64,000 bases of DNA. Source: Symsagittifera roscoffensis (lineage: Eukaryota; Xenacoelomorpha; Acoela; Convolutidae). A program made the position numbers and the translations under genes. The first letter of the stretch is position 1, and every line of letters begins with the position of its first letter. The notes under the pieces are model-generated. The model saw only the letters and a program-made list of their open reading frames with translations, did not search any database and was not told the origin of the DNA. Where the stretch lies: assembly GCF_963678635.1 (NCBI RefSeq), contig NC_087062.1:79051200-79115199 (forward strand), written 5' to 3'. Below are positions 10,901 through 23,917 of the stretch, one piece after another.

Positions 10901-13714
10901 AGCAGTCAGGTGCGGTTGCATATAAACGAATTTATAATGCTCATACTGCATACGTTATCTATTTTGGCTTTCCTGAGTAGAGTAATTTTTAATTAGTTTT
11001 TAGACAGAAAAGTTCCGGCATAGAACATTTTTGAGAAATGTTGATTTTACGTAAATTTTTTAAAAGTTTTTCTCAGTTCTTTGACATATTCTGCTGGCTT
11101 AATACGTTTAAAACTGTTTTATTTTTACAAAAGTATCTGTCTGGATGGAGAAGTTGGCTTGCCACTAACCATCTGCAAAATTTTTGCTGGACTTGCAACA
11201 CTTCAGTCAATGAGGAAACATTCAAAAAGACACTTACCTTGAAAGATGAGCATCTCGAAAACACGAAAATTTATAAGGTCTAGAGATTTAAAACTAATGT
11301 AACGCTTTAATTAACCCAAACTGGGGTCTTCTCATAGACTTTGTTTAAAACTGGCTCTCATATCGAAAAATAATCAACCTTGGCCATAATCTCTTGGTTC
11401 GTAATGAATGAATTTGGTGATTTGTTTAGATTTTACCGGAATTCTCGGCTCGAAATTCGCCATGAAGAGAAATTTTCTTTTTTTAGTGTACACTGGTTAA
11501 TTTAACAGCGTTTGGGACGCCTTCAATTGTTTTTGTAACAGTCTCAAAAATTACCAATTTTGGGCGATTTATGCAAATAATATCTGCACCCAGGCGGCAA
11601 AAATAACAGCTGACGAGTAAATAATAGATTTAAATGATCCATATATCTGCAGCTTCGATTAGCCCGTGTGGCGCGTGTGGAACATAGTTGGCTTTGAGGA
11701 CTGAAGAAGAATGAAAATTTTGACTTTTGGTCTTCATATCTCAAGGGAGTGAAAGTTGAGATTATAATTTCGGATCGGATCACAAAACAATAAATATTCA
11801 GCGGTGATTTAAGGTCTTATTTGTTTGTTGTTTAACAATCGACACGGCAAGCCTTTCTGCACAAAAACAGAAGTGGTAAGACCACCAGCGAAAACAATAA
11901 TAGTTTCCCTTTCAAAACCAAACTGCCAATGGGTTATGACAAATAACTAGCCTTATATTAATCGAGCCCCATAACAGGGCTAAAACGTACCACCTGGCAC
12001 ACAAAGAGAATAATGATTGAGTAATACCTGATTATACGGCAGATAGTGCTATTGTAACTCAATGCGAGTTAGACAGCCAGGAAATACTATTAAGAGTTTC
12101 TTTATGACAAATTGGCAGAAAAAGGAAATTGCGCAACCATGCCTCTGATTAGTACTCAGACGAGATTAGTTTAAAAATAGGTTAATAGGTATTATGTCTG
12201 GAGAATGTCCAGTTAGTAGAATTGCCTGAAGGCAGAGTAAAGAGTTGCAAAGTACCGTCCGGATCAAGTTTTACGACATGCGGGGAATTTCACATTTTGA
12301 GAAAAATCTGGTATATTTTTCGTAGGAACATTCGATACAAAAAAAGCAAAATGATCCCTGCGAATGTTGAAAAAAAGTTCAGGAGTCTAGTCAACTTTCT
12401 TGCATTATCTCATTGCAAAGCCTGCTCTGTTTTACGGCTTCGCAAGCAGGCATTTAGCGTTTTTTAAACTGCAACAATTGATTTGAAGAAAAAACTCGTT
12501 CGAAAAAACTCGTTCCTCATTCTTTTCACAGTTTAGATTTTATTGAAAAAAAAAACAACTTCGGTTTTTTATTATCTTCAGGTTATTTATTGAAATTATA
12601 TTTGTTGAAATTATATCACGTGGAACTTCTAGACTCAAGAAAAACGGCCTTGAGTTGCATAAAAAGAGCTTCGCTCAACAAAATAACTCAGTCTGGAATG
12701 AGGGGAAATAATAGAAACGGAGTATGCTTTGACAGGCTCGATAGAATTTTGTAGCTCTTCTGCGAATCGCAGAGAAACCACAATTATTTATTTAATTACT
12801 TTTCCATTGACCAAACTTGCACATACAAATTGAAAAAACAAAAAGCGAAATCAAAAAACATTTTTTTTTCTTATTTTGAAAATTAAGGTCAACACCACAA
12901 GCAGTCGGCTTATTCATACCCTTCTCGACTGATATGGTAGTGCAAAATGGCCTGGACTGAAGTTGTTTGACAACAGAAGTTAGCCAGGTGAAGGCGAGAC
13001 CACCCGGTGCTAAAAAAGAGTTTAGCTGTATCAATAAAACTAATTGCATTTGAAGCAGAAAAGTTAGAACGAAGGTGCTTAAAGAAGCCGCAGCAAGTTT
13101 ATTTTTGAAAAAAAAATAGATTTCATAAATTGGATGTGATTTTTTGTACAACTATGATATCAAAACTATAACGTTTTTTCGAAAGCAATCTTTCCCATTC
13201 AATGCATAAATCGATTTTGAACAATAAACTCGGCAATCGGCATGTTTTATGTCTGTGTCAGTTAATCTCGAATTGGCTTTTATGACTTCTTCGAAACTGC
13301 CTTTGTTTTATCACAATATCAAATAAATGTTTTCTTATCACAAATAGATTTTCTCACTCAGAAAATTATATGCCAGCTCTTTAATCGCAGTTAACACACA
13401 TTCAAGTTGAGGTAACAAAATGATCTAGTTGTTTGAAGTTTCCGTCAATTTTGCAGTTGATACTTAAAGCTATAAACATTTGAAATTGTGCCAGGCTGAA
13501 AACACGATATATACAGTGGGAAAATAATGATTGGTATCAAAGACCTTAGTCAGAGTGGGAAGCAACAAATTTTCTGATCGCAATCTTAATTAATATCTAT
13601 TTTTGTTCAAAGTTAGCCCAACTACAGTTCTTATTTTCACTTATGGGCATTGCACGTTTTATGAGTTAGCACTTAATTGGAGCACTCTGATTACTTAGGG
13701 CAATAAAATATATT
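10901..13714. other. Non-coding DNA, no gene recognised
   Basis: Short open frames on both strands, such as those at 11,038-11,283, 12,222-12,467 and 12,792-13,151, have no recognisable domain, no neighbouring exon signals and AT-biased composition. I see no RNA gene and no repeat relating to the rest of the window. Confidence 0.5.
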
Positions 13715-15200
13715 TTACGTCATAAACAGTCGGCTGCACATTTGAACAATCAATCACAAATAAGTGCCAGAAAAGCCGATGGTGATAAGTTAAGGTGGCT
13801 GAGCACGCCCTCTCTGGCAAAGGTTTAGGTGAAATTTTTGGTTATGATGAAATAATGCAGCAATAACCTAGCCCACAATATTTCTCGGAAAAAGTGAATT
13901 TGTGAAATTTAAGACTGCCCTTCAGATCAAAAATCGTTCCTTCTCCCTACCCTATCAAAAATTGAATTTTCTGGTAACAATGAAACCTTGCAGGAATAAA
14001 GTACCCTAACAGACTTCTCGTAAAAAAACAAACCTGTAAAACTAGGATTGCCTAATCAAATTTGTATAATCGAAAATCCTTACCTCTGCGTCCCACGCAA
14101 AATTTAGACATCTAGATTTCTATCTTAAGTGTAATTTTCTGGTTACGATGGCATAAAGCAGCAATAAATTAACTCGCAAGACTTCCCGTTAAAAATTGAG
14201 CCTTGAACATTAGGGCTGTCCTTCAGATTTTTATCAAAAGCAGTTCGCTGTTCCTCGCAAAATTTGAAGCTCTAGATTTGTAAATTACATTTGTATCTTA
14301 GGCGACATTTTCTGGTTATGATGAAATAATGCAGCAATAAACTATCCTACAAGACTTATCGAATAAGATTACAGCCTGGAAATTTAGGACTGCCCCTGAA
14401 ACTTTTATCGAAAACCCGTACCTCTCTGTCCCCCACAAAACTTCGAGCTCAAGATTTGCAAATAAGACTTATATCTTAGGTGACATTTTCTAGACATGAT
14501 GAATTAATGCAGCAATAAATTACCCCATTACACTTGAAATTTAGGACTGAGAATTAGGACTGCCATGAGATTCTTATCAAAAAATTATTTTCTCCCGTCC
14601 CGCGCGCTATTTTGGACCGCAGTTCAATTCCACTTTCTATCTGACACGTAATAAACCCGGTACAAAAAGCCTTCAAAACCTGTTAGTCGATAATCAAAAA
14701 GTTTCTTGAAGCAATCCTTAGTCTACAAAAGCGCTTCTGATTTTCTTCAAAAACTGAACCAAATACAAATCATGAGCAATCACGAACAAAGAAAAGCAAA
14801 AAATTTTTTTTATCTTTTTGAAAAAATTTATTTTGAAAATATAGCCAACAAAAATTTCAAAAAGTGTCAGAGTGGTCTTGCGGAAATAAAAAAAACAATA
14901 ATTTTGTATAAAAATTTTTTCATTTTCGAATTTCGAAAAATTAGATTACGTTAAAGCTTTCTGAAATTCAATTGTTACACTTTTTATTAAAACTAGCCCC
15001 CCTCCCCTGATAAAACTGGTTCAATAAGTAAATTTAAACCGCCCAGAAGTCTTACAATTAAACACTTATTTTGAAACTTTTTTTCACGGTTGCCACTTTG
15101 AAAACTGGAGAGCTTAATTTACTGCTTTTTTGCGAATGAACTTGATTTGCACTTAAAATGAAAATGAAAGACAAGCCAGATATAGAACACTTGTTTTAAC
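13715..15200. repeat. Duplicated block, copy 1, with degenerate internal repeats
   Basis: Opens with CAGTCGGCTGCACATTTGAA and contains at least four diverged units of about 130-190 bp. Each carries a core like GATGAAATAATGCAGCAATAA, then 'ctagcccacaa', 'ctcgtaaaa' and 'gactgcccttcag...ttatcaaaa' blocks (cores near 13,848, 13,977, 14,145, 14,320, 14,497). The order of landmarks, including a trailing GGAGAGCTTAAT segment near 15,110, recurs in 15,825-17,700. No protein-coding signal. Origin unknown: a segmental duplication of an internally repeated, satellite-like element. Confidence 0.6.
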
Positions 15201-15824
15201 AAAAAAACGACTGAAACAAAATTTTTTATTTCGTTCATGGGCAATTTATCTTTTATTTCACAATTCTAAGCCTTACTTTCACGTGCAATGCGCATGAACT
15301 TCATGAAAGTCTATTTAGTATACTTGTGGTTCTCACGAGGAATGCACAGAAGTGAATTTGGTTAACATTTGGGGAAAAAGACATCCAAAAAGAAAGCAAC
15401 AATAAGTAGAACTTAAAAATCAATAATTGTTATGGCTGCCCTTTAAAGTATCCAAAAAGTTTTCTGATTATAAAATAATAAAATTCAAAAACATGAAACT
15501 TTGATTTGAAAAACGGTTTGTACTTGTCATTTCCCCCTCACAAGCAAGGTCAAGTACATTATCATGAAGTGCTCATTATCTAATAAGATTTTTTTCGGGC
15601 TATTTAATTTGCGCAAAGTCCATTTGGTCTGATTTTGACTCAAAATCATTTCATCGTTAAATTAATATTTGTAAATGGCAGGCAATAATCATCCATATTG
15701 GCAATTTAAAACCCACAACTTGCAAATAATCATCACAGCTAAGAATAATTTTTAGTTTTAAGATCAAGACATCAAGGCACTTGCTGTATGAAAAATGATA
15801 AATCTGCAAAAAAAACATAATAAT

Positions 15825-17700
15825 TCAAAAACACAGTCGGCTACACATTTGAACTATCAATTGCAAATAAAAGCCAGAGAAGCCCTGATGATAAATTGAA
15901 ACGAGCGCGCACTCCTTCTCTGCATATTGCTTTGGATATTTTCAGGCCACGATGAAATAATGCAGTCATAATCTAGCCATAACACTTATCAAACGAAGTG
16001 AACTTTTGAAAATTCGAACTGCTCTTCAAATTTTTATCGACAATCCCTCCCTCCGAGTCATGCGAAAATTGCCCCACTGGTAACAATGAACCATGCAGTA
16101 ATAAGCTACGACACAAAACTTCTCGTAAAAAGCAGGCCTTTAAAGTTAGGTTTGCCCATCAAATTTTTATCATCGATTATCTTTAAATCTCCGTCCCACA
16201 AAAAGTTTGGGCATATAGAGTACTATGTTAAGTGACAATTTTTTTACGATGATAGAATGCAGCAATAAACTAGCCCACAAAACTCTTCGTAAGATTGAAT
16301 CATTGAAAGTTAGGGCTGTCCTTCAGATATTTATCAAAAAAAAACTTACATATACATCCCCCGCGAAATTGGAGCTCTAGGTTTTTTCTTATTGGATTTC
16401 TATCGGATGCAATTTTTTTCCTGGTAATAATGATAAAAGACAGCTTTAAATTACAACACATATTTGTTTTTAAAAATTTAAAGCTTCGAAATTCAGCGTT
16501 GCCCTTCAGAATTAAGCGTTGTCCCACAAAAAGTTTGGGCATATAGAGTACTATCATAAATGACATTTTTTTTGTTACGATAATAGAATGCAGCAATAAA
16601 CTAGCCCACAAAACTCTTCGTAAGATTGAATCATTGTAAATTCGGGCTGTCCTTCAGATATTTATCAAAAAAAAACTTACATATACCTCCCCCGCGAAAT
16701 TTCGAGCTCTAGGCTTTTTCTTATTGGATTTCTATCGGAGACAATTGTTTTCCCTGTAATAATGATAAAAGGCAGCTTTAATTTACAACACATATTTGTT
16801 TATAAAATTTAAAGCTTCGAAATTAAGCGTTGCCCTTCAGAATTTTATAAAAAAAACTTACCTTTTGGTCCCCCGAAAACTTTGGAGCTCTGAATTTGTT
16901 TTTAAATTTCATTTCAGGTGACAATTTTTACTTACGATGAATTAATGCAGCAATGAAATACCCTACATATGTTCTCACATAAGGTTGAAACCTTGAAAAT
17001 TGGAACCACCCATGACATTTTTATCACAAATCATTTCGTCCCGTCCACGCAATTTGAAGCTGGTTTTAAAACAAAATTTTATCAGAGGTGGAACAATCCC
17101 TGCTTACGAGGTCTTTTATTTTTGGAATTCGATCATTAAAATTTTGCCTGAAACACAATTTAGCTGACAACTCTGACTTGCTTTAAAACCTGAACGACAA
17201 ACAAATAATGAGCAAGAAGCTCCAATCTAAATAAAAAACAATTTCATTTTTTTTCTGAATATTTTCTAAAACTTTTCCAAAAGAAGACAATAAAACTTCG
17301 AAAATTGTCAATAGTATTGAGGAAGCCAAAAAACAATAAATTGTTAAGAAAATTTTTGAATTTTGAAAATTTTTATTTTTAGAAACTTTTGAATTTCGGA
17401 ACAGTACATTTGGTTAGAGCTGCTTGAATTTCACGAACTGTTTATGATTGAGGTTTTTTCACACGTAAGCCTCTCAAAAAGAAAACTACGTCAATTGATT
17501 AATGACATTTCATGTAGTTTCATTTCCTTGCTCGGAAATCTTACAATTAGGGCCGACTTTTGAAAGTGAATCAGCTAACTTTCGTTCGCACCGTACTCAC
17601 TGTAGTAACTGGAGAGCTTAATATGCCTGCTTCTAGCAATTGGGCGTGAATTGAACTTCGAAAGAATTAAAATGAAAATAAAGTTTTTGTGTACTGATTT
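15825..17700. repeat. Duplicated block, copy 2, with an extra internal duplication of about 328 bp
   Basis: Starts with CAGTCGGCTACACATTTGAA (compare 13,724) and repeats the GATGAAATAATGCAG core series, ending in a GGAGAGCTTAATATGCC segment near 17,610 that matches copy 1 near 15,110. Inside it, a segment beginning GTCCCACAAAAAGTTTGGGC occurs at 16,193 and again at 16,521 with near-identical following sequence to about 16,430 and 16,800. That is a younger tandem duplication of period about 328 bp, which makes this copy longer than copy 1. Confidence 0.6.
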
Positions 17701-18792
17701 TTTTTTGAAAAAACAGCTCGAGCACGTTATTTAATTGATAGTTATTAAGGATGTTTTACGAGAAAAGTGTATAATGAAAAAATGGTGATTGTTATATGGT
17801 AATTGACATCAATATAAAACACTTTGCAAAAAAAAGTTTTTTTGTTCATAGCTAAAACCATTGATGTAGTTTGAAATCTAATTGGTCCTTCGTAGAAATA
17901 CAATTATCAAAATTGTTGTTGCTTCAAGTTGTGACAGTGCTAAAACCTGCTGAATCTTAAAAAAAATCAACTTTTGTTTCGTAGCTTATGTCTTTCGCTA
18001 TTGTAAATTGAATGATCAAAAAGTCAATAAAGAAACTGCACAGTACGTAAGTTCACTATATTGCATCAGTTCTCACAAATTCAATGGTTTTGTTTGACTT
18101 CAGTCATCTTGAACTTATCTCAATGAGTAAAAAGAATAAGTTTTTCTTTGTCAGCTCATGAGTAGCAATCTCTGCACATAATTTCCTCTTTAAAAAATCC
18201 AGGCCCCGTTTATCAAGCATGTTTCGGGTGTTGACGAAAAATTATTTTATGCATCTGCCTTGAAAGAGTCTATGCAAAAATTTTCTTTCAGCTTTACCCC
18301 TGTGGCTTTTTTTATCTACCTGTATACAGTGATTTTTTCAATTTTTGTTTTTCAATTTTTGAACATCACAGAGTTTGTCCGAGAAGTTGTGACAAACCAA
18401 ATTTTTCACAAATTTGCATGCTGCAGTATGAAAATTCCAAGAATTATAGGTTCTTATTGCTGAGTTGTAGACTTCAACATATCAACCTCGTACAAGTCAA
18501 CCTCGACCTTAATCATTTTCTCATAAAAAGGTTCTTTGATTTCTTTTTGAGTTTTTTTATCATTGAAATACTGCGTTGTATGCCTGGATCTATCAATTAT
18601 CTGATATCCATAAAAGGAGTTGCCTAAAACGTTCATTGCTGTTTTTGTGCTACAACACTTGATAAATGGTTTTTATCTCGTTCTCTTCTAGCATCAGCAA
18701 TTGGCTAGAAGAAACTGTTTAAGTAAATTCGCGGATAATCTTGTTCAAAACGTTAATTTTTATGCACATTTTATTTTTTGGTTATTTTTATG
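17701..18792. other. Non-coding DNA, no gene recognised
   Basis: AT-rich sequence with short overlapping open frames on both strands around 18,260-18,636. None shows a domain or splice structure I can support. Confidence 0.45.
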
Positions 18793-18884
18793 GGCTGGGT
18801 AATGCTGCTTCACCCTCAAGCAACGAGCACGGATCATGGTGGGCCTCGAACATCCGACCTTTCGATTGAGAGGCGGAGACGTAA
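18793..18884 (-). repeat. tRNA-derived SINE-like repeat, single copy
   Basis: On the minus strand it reads ACGTCTCCGCCTCTC, AATCGAAAGG, GATGTTCGAGGCCCACC, ATGATCCGTGC and TTGCTTGAGGGTGAAGCAG. This aligns along its length with both arms of the inverted pair at 10,505-10,708. GTTCGAGGC fits the Pol III B-box. The recognisable part corresponds to the 3' half of a tRNA (anticodon arm plus T-arm) followed by a unique tail. Confidence 0.6.
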
Positions 18885-21489
18885 CCACTTACAACTTAAA
18901 TCTCAAGCAGTCCGCAAACAAAGAAAAAACGAAATTGCAATCTTCCCTTTGTCTCGCGTTAATATCAGCTTTGACCGATCGAAAAGCCTCTTCTTTAGTT
19001 CAGCTTATTAATTGCGGAGGGTTTGTTTGTTTTTTGCGTTCAATCTTCAGTAGCAGATGCAGGCATTTTTGCTTTCCAAGATGGATCGTGAGCGATTGCT
19101 ACCTGCGCTACAGGTATCTCACTTGGAGTTGTATTCTCTTTCAGTTTGTGGTTAACAGAAACTGACATGCACAGGCTTTCTGCAGAAAAAGAGTTTTTTT
19201 GCCTGAAAAGGCGGAAGACCCAGCAGGTTAGTACTGTCTTTATTCACAGAATCTGCTGACTGCGACTTAATCTTAGCAGCTCTGTTTTTTCGTAAAACTG
19301 AAGGTTGTAATAGACCTGCAATTTTTTAGTCAATCGAAAACTCTGCCAATTAAATTGCTGCCAAAACTATAACAAAGTAAGACTTTGAAGAGCGCAACAA
19401 AGTTTAAGAATGGTATAACCTCTAAAAATTGAGCAATACTGTTTTTTTTTTAAAATCATATTTTAAATTGTGTAACTAACCATTTTTGGCTATCAAATGA
19501 ACCTACATTTTTAATAAGAAATTGAGAAGATTACACCCCTCGTAAAACTTAATGGGCTTTTCAAGAGGCTTACTTTGATATAGTATGGTGAGCAATTGAA
19601 ACGAGTTTAGGCGTATTTTTCCTTGACTCAGGATGGAAAGAATAATTCTCGTTTGAGATGAAGTTTTGGGCCTGAACTTTGCAAAAAAACAATTGCACCA
19701 TAATAACTCTGCACCATAATAAATTTCAAAGAAAGTTTTTTTTTCATCACTTTTTGTTTCAATTATTTTAAGTTTCATCACAATTATTTTAAGTTTCAAG
19801 TTATAATCATTTTGTCCGGATTATTTAAATTAGCACTAAACTAACACTACAAAAAGTAGGGCAAAAAGAATTACTATAAACAAAAACTGTTTGGCAAATT
19901 GGCCACAGCTTCTACCGAGAACCATTGGCATATTTCCAATGTGTTCTCTGTTCCTTTTTTAACGCTTTAATCGCGCTTTGGGGTTTTCAAATTTTTTCTC
20001 CTTTCTGTTTTTTCTCCTTTCTGTAGTCAACTTCAAACTCTGGTTTAAAGTTTGCTCAATCACTCTAGTATCAAAAGCAATTGTGAAAACGAGATTTTCG
20101 AAGATATTAAATATTATACAGGAAAAATCTTACCATTTAGTTAGATTCGGGATCTCTTTCGGTCCAGGAGTTCACTTTGCTTTCCGAAGAAGCAGCATCA
20201 CAAATGAATTGGATCTGTATGCAGTCTTTTCACGTCCCTAGATAGCATGCTACGCAATTTAATTTTATTTATTTCTGCAAAAGTAATAATGATGTTTCAA
20301 ATGAATCAATGGACTCATTACACTTTCTGAACCCAAAATAACGGATTCTCATCCTTTGTGTGGAAAGAAGGGTTCTATTATGATTAATGGTGGGGTTTGT
20401 TATAGGTCTATATTTCTTTCAATCAGTTATCTTTATCTTAAGAGCAGTCGGAGTAAGGCCAATTGGCACCCGGATTAAATAGCAGATATAAAAACATTTT
20501 CATGAGGTGGAATTATTCAAATAAAAGTAGAGCTAAACGAGCATTGAATCGGTTTTTTTCATCGATCCTTCATCATGATCCATTGCTCTTTTATATTGAA
20601 ATGAGCGTTTCTTGTTTTCTATATGCATCATTACTGGGTAGCTAATTGAGCAAACTTCTCAGGATTGTGAAATCCATGAACGTTTCCTCTGTAATTATCT
20701 GAAAGTCAGGAAACGTTCGTTTTGTAAGGGCCTTTCAATATGATAGTACAAATTAAAAATTTTCTATTATTCAACCATAAAATTCTAAGTGCGGAACATT
20801 TTAACCACCTTGGAGCGGTATTAAGAAGCTCATGTAGACAACTGCTACTCACATGATTCAGAGTATTTTCATCCTCGTCCTTTTTTTGTTCTTGAACTGA
20901 TCGCCATACGATCTTTTTTCTCCAGTAACCATCAAACAAAATAGCAATTTCAGCTCTTTTCTGCAGTTATGACTGTCTGCTTATTTAGTTTACGCTACAC
21001 CTTTGCATCAAGACGAGTTTTAGATTACATCAAACCCATTATGATTAAACAGACATTTGTGTACAATTAGTGTACTCTAATAGGGTCATAGCAAACAATA
21101 TATCCCGTCTTTTGACTACAAGCACACCCACCGCTCACAGGTGAAAATTAAATTTTCATCATTTCAGTTTCAATTTGTTGCTCACAGTGATGGCTATCAA
21201 AATCCGTTTCACATCAAAGGCTATGATTTGACACACTTTGACAGGTTGTCAAATTATCTGTTTTTGAAAACCCTAACTTTGAATAGCCCCAGAAGCAAAG
21301 CGATGAGTTATTGATTGAAGCTGAAATAGAGAATCAGTGTATCAGATTCGAAGTTTGTACATTATACTGACTAGGTATTACGCCCTTTTCCATTCCCTCC
21401 GTATTTGAACTTGAAAGTTGAAGAAAATTTTCAACAGCCATAATAAGATAAAAGTTTGCATGGTGAAAAATTGACTATTCTGAACACAA
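18885..21489. other. Non-coding DNA, no gene recognised
   Basis: Short open frames only (for example 18,836-19,165 and 19,978-20,241), without domains. Near 19,753-19,800 a short direct repeat reads ATTATTTTAAGTTTCA twice. I see no RNA gene or mobile element here. Confidence 0.45.
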
Positions 21490-21620
21490 GAGCGGACACT
21501 ACCTCCACTCAGGGATTCGACCCCTTGCCGATCCCAAGGGCCCCCTTTTGGTATTCTTTTGAGATATCCCTTTTTGGGTGATTGACCCTAAAATTTCTCT
21601 AAGGACGCCCTTGGCCAATA
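21490..21620. repeat. Second copy of the short dispersed element
   Basis: Begins near AGAGCGGACACTACC and ends GGACGCCCTTGGCC. The interior has GATTCGACCCCTTGCCGATCC, then AAGGGCCCCCTTTTGGTATT, shared with 10,806-10,900. Ends are diverged and no target-site duplication is visible. Confidence 0.5.
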
Positions 21621-22282
21621 TATACTGTGAGGGAGAGCGCGCACCAACAAAACGCAACTTTTTTGGTAAAAATTATAGAATCTGATCTACATTTTATTTT
21701 AAAATGATTAGGACAAAATATGGTGGTATTTTAATTGACTTTTTTCAATCTGAGGCTACACTGCGCAAAAACAAGCAGAAAAACAGCAAAGCCATCTCTG
21801 AAAATGCCAGATAATAGCACCAAAAAAATTTCTGGCGACTATTACGCTAGCAAAACTATAGACGTCGGACAAACTACAGATTTAAAAATATAAACATAGC
21901 CAACAGGAAGTTAAAAAAGTGACAATAAACAAGAATAACGTTAAAACTCAAAAATATTTCAATTCGACAGACTTTTTTCAGCTTATTTTAACAATCCAAA
22001 TCACGGCTGAAAGTGCTTTAAAATGATACCAGACTTAAACACCTCCGTTCTCTGAGTTAGTGTGAATAACCTAGCAGAAATAACAGAACTTACGCCGTAG
22101 TTACTTCGAAAAAAAATTCTGACCAATCAAACCAATTAATGCACATTTTTAAGCAAATATAAACTATGCTGATTAATATGCGGAAAAAAGATTGAACCCT
22201 AACGAGAAGACGAAAAAAAGGAGCTCCAGAGTTCTAAAAAATACAATAGGACAAAGTAAATGCCTTTAATTAATAAAATTCG

Positions 22283-22365
22283 GCGACGTCTCGGATTCGA
22301 ACCTACAGCCTACTCCGACCTAGCAATTACGAAACTCGCGCACTAACCACTCAGCCAGGTTCGCA
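22283..22365 (-). tRNA. tRNA-like sequence, probably a pseudogene or SINE head
   Basis: On the minus strand TGGCTGAGTGG matches the A-box consensus (TRGYNNANNNG) and GGTTCGAATCC matches the B-box (GWTCRANNC), about 44 nt apart. That spacing suggests a long variable arm as in Ser/Leu tRNAs. The T-stem pairs poorly and I could not fold a convincing anticodon arm, so this is more likely a relic than a working tRNA. Confidence 0.4.
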
Positions 22366-22650
22366 TAAACCATCACAAACACTAGCCACAAATAAAGCAG
22401 AGAACAGATTCTATGAATTTTTCAGATTATAGCAAAAAAGCACACAATTGAATACTTTTATTGAAAATTTTCATTTGCGGCTAGGTTAGAAAAAAACGAA
22501 GATTCGTACTAAAACACTAGCTGCTCGCTAGCGTAATTATGTCTAAATAAAAACTGTTAAAAATGGTCTAATTTCAGATTAATCGACATTTTATTCTACG
22601 AGGATATCAAAGAGTCTGGGGCAAGTTTTAATTAATTATCATCTGGGACA

Positions 22651-22889
22651 CCAGCGGATTTAGGGGGGGGGGGGGGGGGGGGGACGTCTCTTCCCAAAAA
22701 TTCGACCGCCAGCCGAACCAAGGGGTCCCCCTTTCTATTTACTAATTTTAAATACTAATTTTGCGCCAACATACACAATTTTTTAACCCCTTATGTGGCC
22801 TGTTTTTTCTTTATACTGAGTTAGGAGAGCTCAAAAAATCAATTTGGTCGATCTAAACCCCCCTCGAGAAAATCCTAGATCCGCCCTTG
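22651..22889. mobile_element. Non-autonomous inverted-repeat element (MITE) with 10-bp target duplication
   Basis: The 239-bp element is bounded by ATCTGGGACA on both sides (22,641-22,650 and 22,890-22,899), a perfect 10-bp target-site duplication. Its ends are inverted: left AGCGGATTTAGGGGGG, right, in reverse complement, GGGCGGATCTAGGATTTT with a later GAGGGGGG. It contains a run of about 23 G residues near 22,661-22,683 and no coding capacity. A 9-11 bp duplication is typical of Mutator-like transposases, so a MULE-mobilised MITE is the likeliest reading. Confidence 0.6.
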
Positions 22890-22937
22890 ATCTGGGACAA
22901 GATGGGCTGGGACAATTTGACTTGGGAAAAAAAAATT

Positions 22938-23383
22938 ACATGTAACCGCGAATTCCGTTGGATAAAATTCGTATTATGACACAACCCTCACGTGTGTAAA
23001 AAGGGAAATTATACAAACCGGAGTTGGTAATTGTACAACCAAAATAATGAACAAATTTCGAAAAGAATGTGTATTCAAACGAAATGCGCTCAAAACATGC
23101 CTGTTGTTTAAAGGGTCCGTTGGAAATCCAATGCCAGGCCTGAGGAGAGTTCTCTCTGCGGCAGAACCACGCCCAATCAACAAGGATGCGCCCAAAATCG
23201 TTCAAACCTCTGCACGGAGTTGTCAATCAGGGCGACGTGTTTTACCAAAGGAAGCAGTTAAACCTGGCTACAACACTGCTAAACCTGGCTACAACAACAA
23301 TAACAACAACAACAGGAGATTGGTCCAGAGAACAAAAAACGAACTGGAAAAAGTGCTGCACCCGATTATAATACATGTAACCC
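22938..23383. other. Possible inserted segment flanked by an 11-bp direct repeat
   Basis: TACATGTAACC occurs at about 22,938-22,948 and again at about 23,373-23,383, bracketing about 425 bp that is more GC-rich than its surroundings. The interior ends with two copies of AAACCTGGCTACAAC and an AAC-repeat tract. A plus-strand frame of 115 codons (23,047-23,394) lies inside but matches nothing I recognise. The direct repeat could be a target-site duplication of a retroposed segment, or chance. Confidence 0.3.
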
Positions 23384-23610
23384 AGCAAGTGTAAACACGC
23401 TAAATGGAAGACCAAGAACCAGCTCGAATACTGGTAAAGAACTATCCAATTAGGATCGTGCTACGGTCATAAAATAGTACCGAAACTCAAACAGCAAAAA
23501 ACACTAATCATTATTCAAAATCAAATTCAATTACCACACAAGGTACATGAAACTTGTGTATAATGATGCAGTTTCACAGCTTAGAAGAATCTTTCACGCC
23601 TTAAGGCATA

Positions 23611-23616
23611 TTTATT
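23611..23616 (-). terminator. Candidate polyadenylation signal of the CCDC89-like gene
   Basis: AATAAA on the minus strand about 300 nt after the stop codon at 23,918. AT-rich DNA yields such hexamers often, so this is only a candidate. Confidence 0.3.
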
Positions 23617-23917
23617 TCTCTGCCTTTTTGTTCAATACTTAAATTGGGGCAAAGAAAAATTCCAGTTTCATAATTGCGTACATCAGTCTTCTAATTAGAA
23701 AATGCAACTTGACTTTTTGGCGAGTCGCCAATTGTCACGCATTGAAAAGCTCTGCTGGGGTAAACAGTAAACATCGCAATGCCATCACAAAAAAACTGTT
23801 TGTCATTGATAATTTAAATTTAACAATTGGTTGTTTTTTACATTTGTACAACTTACAGATAATTAGAGTATTTTGCTAATCTACGTAAACATACTAACCA
23901 GATAAACCGAAGAATAT

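Noticed and set aside
23047-23394. 115-codon plus-strand frame with an Asn run
   Set aside because: The Asn run comes from an AAC microsatellite; no domain, no splice context, and it sits in a probable inserted repeat.
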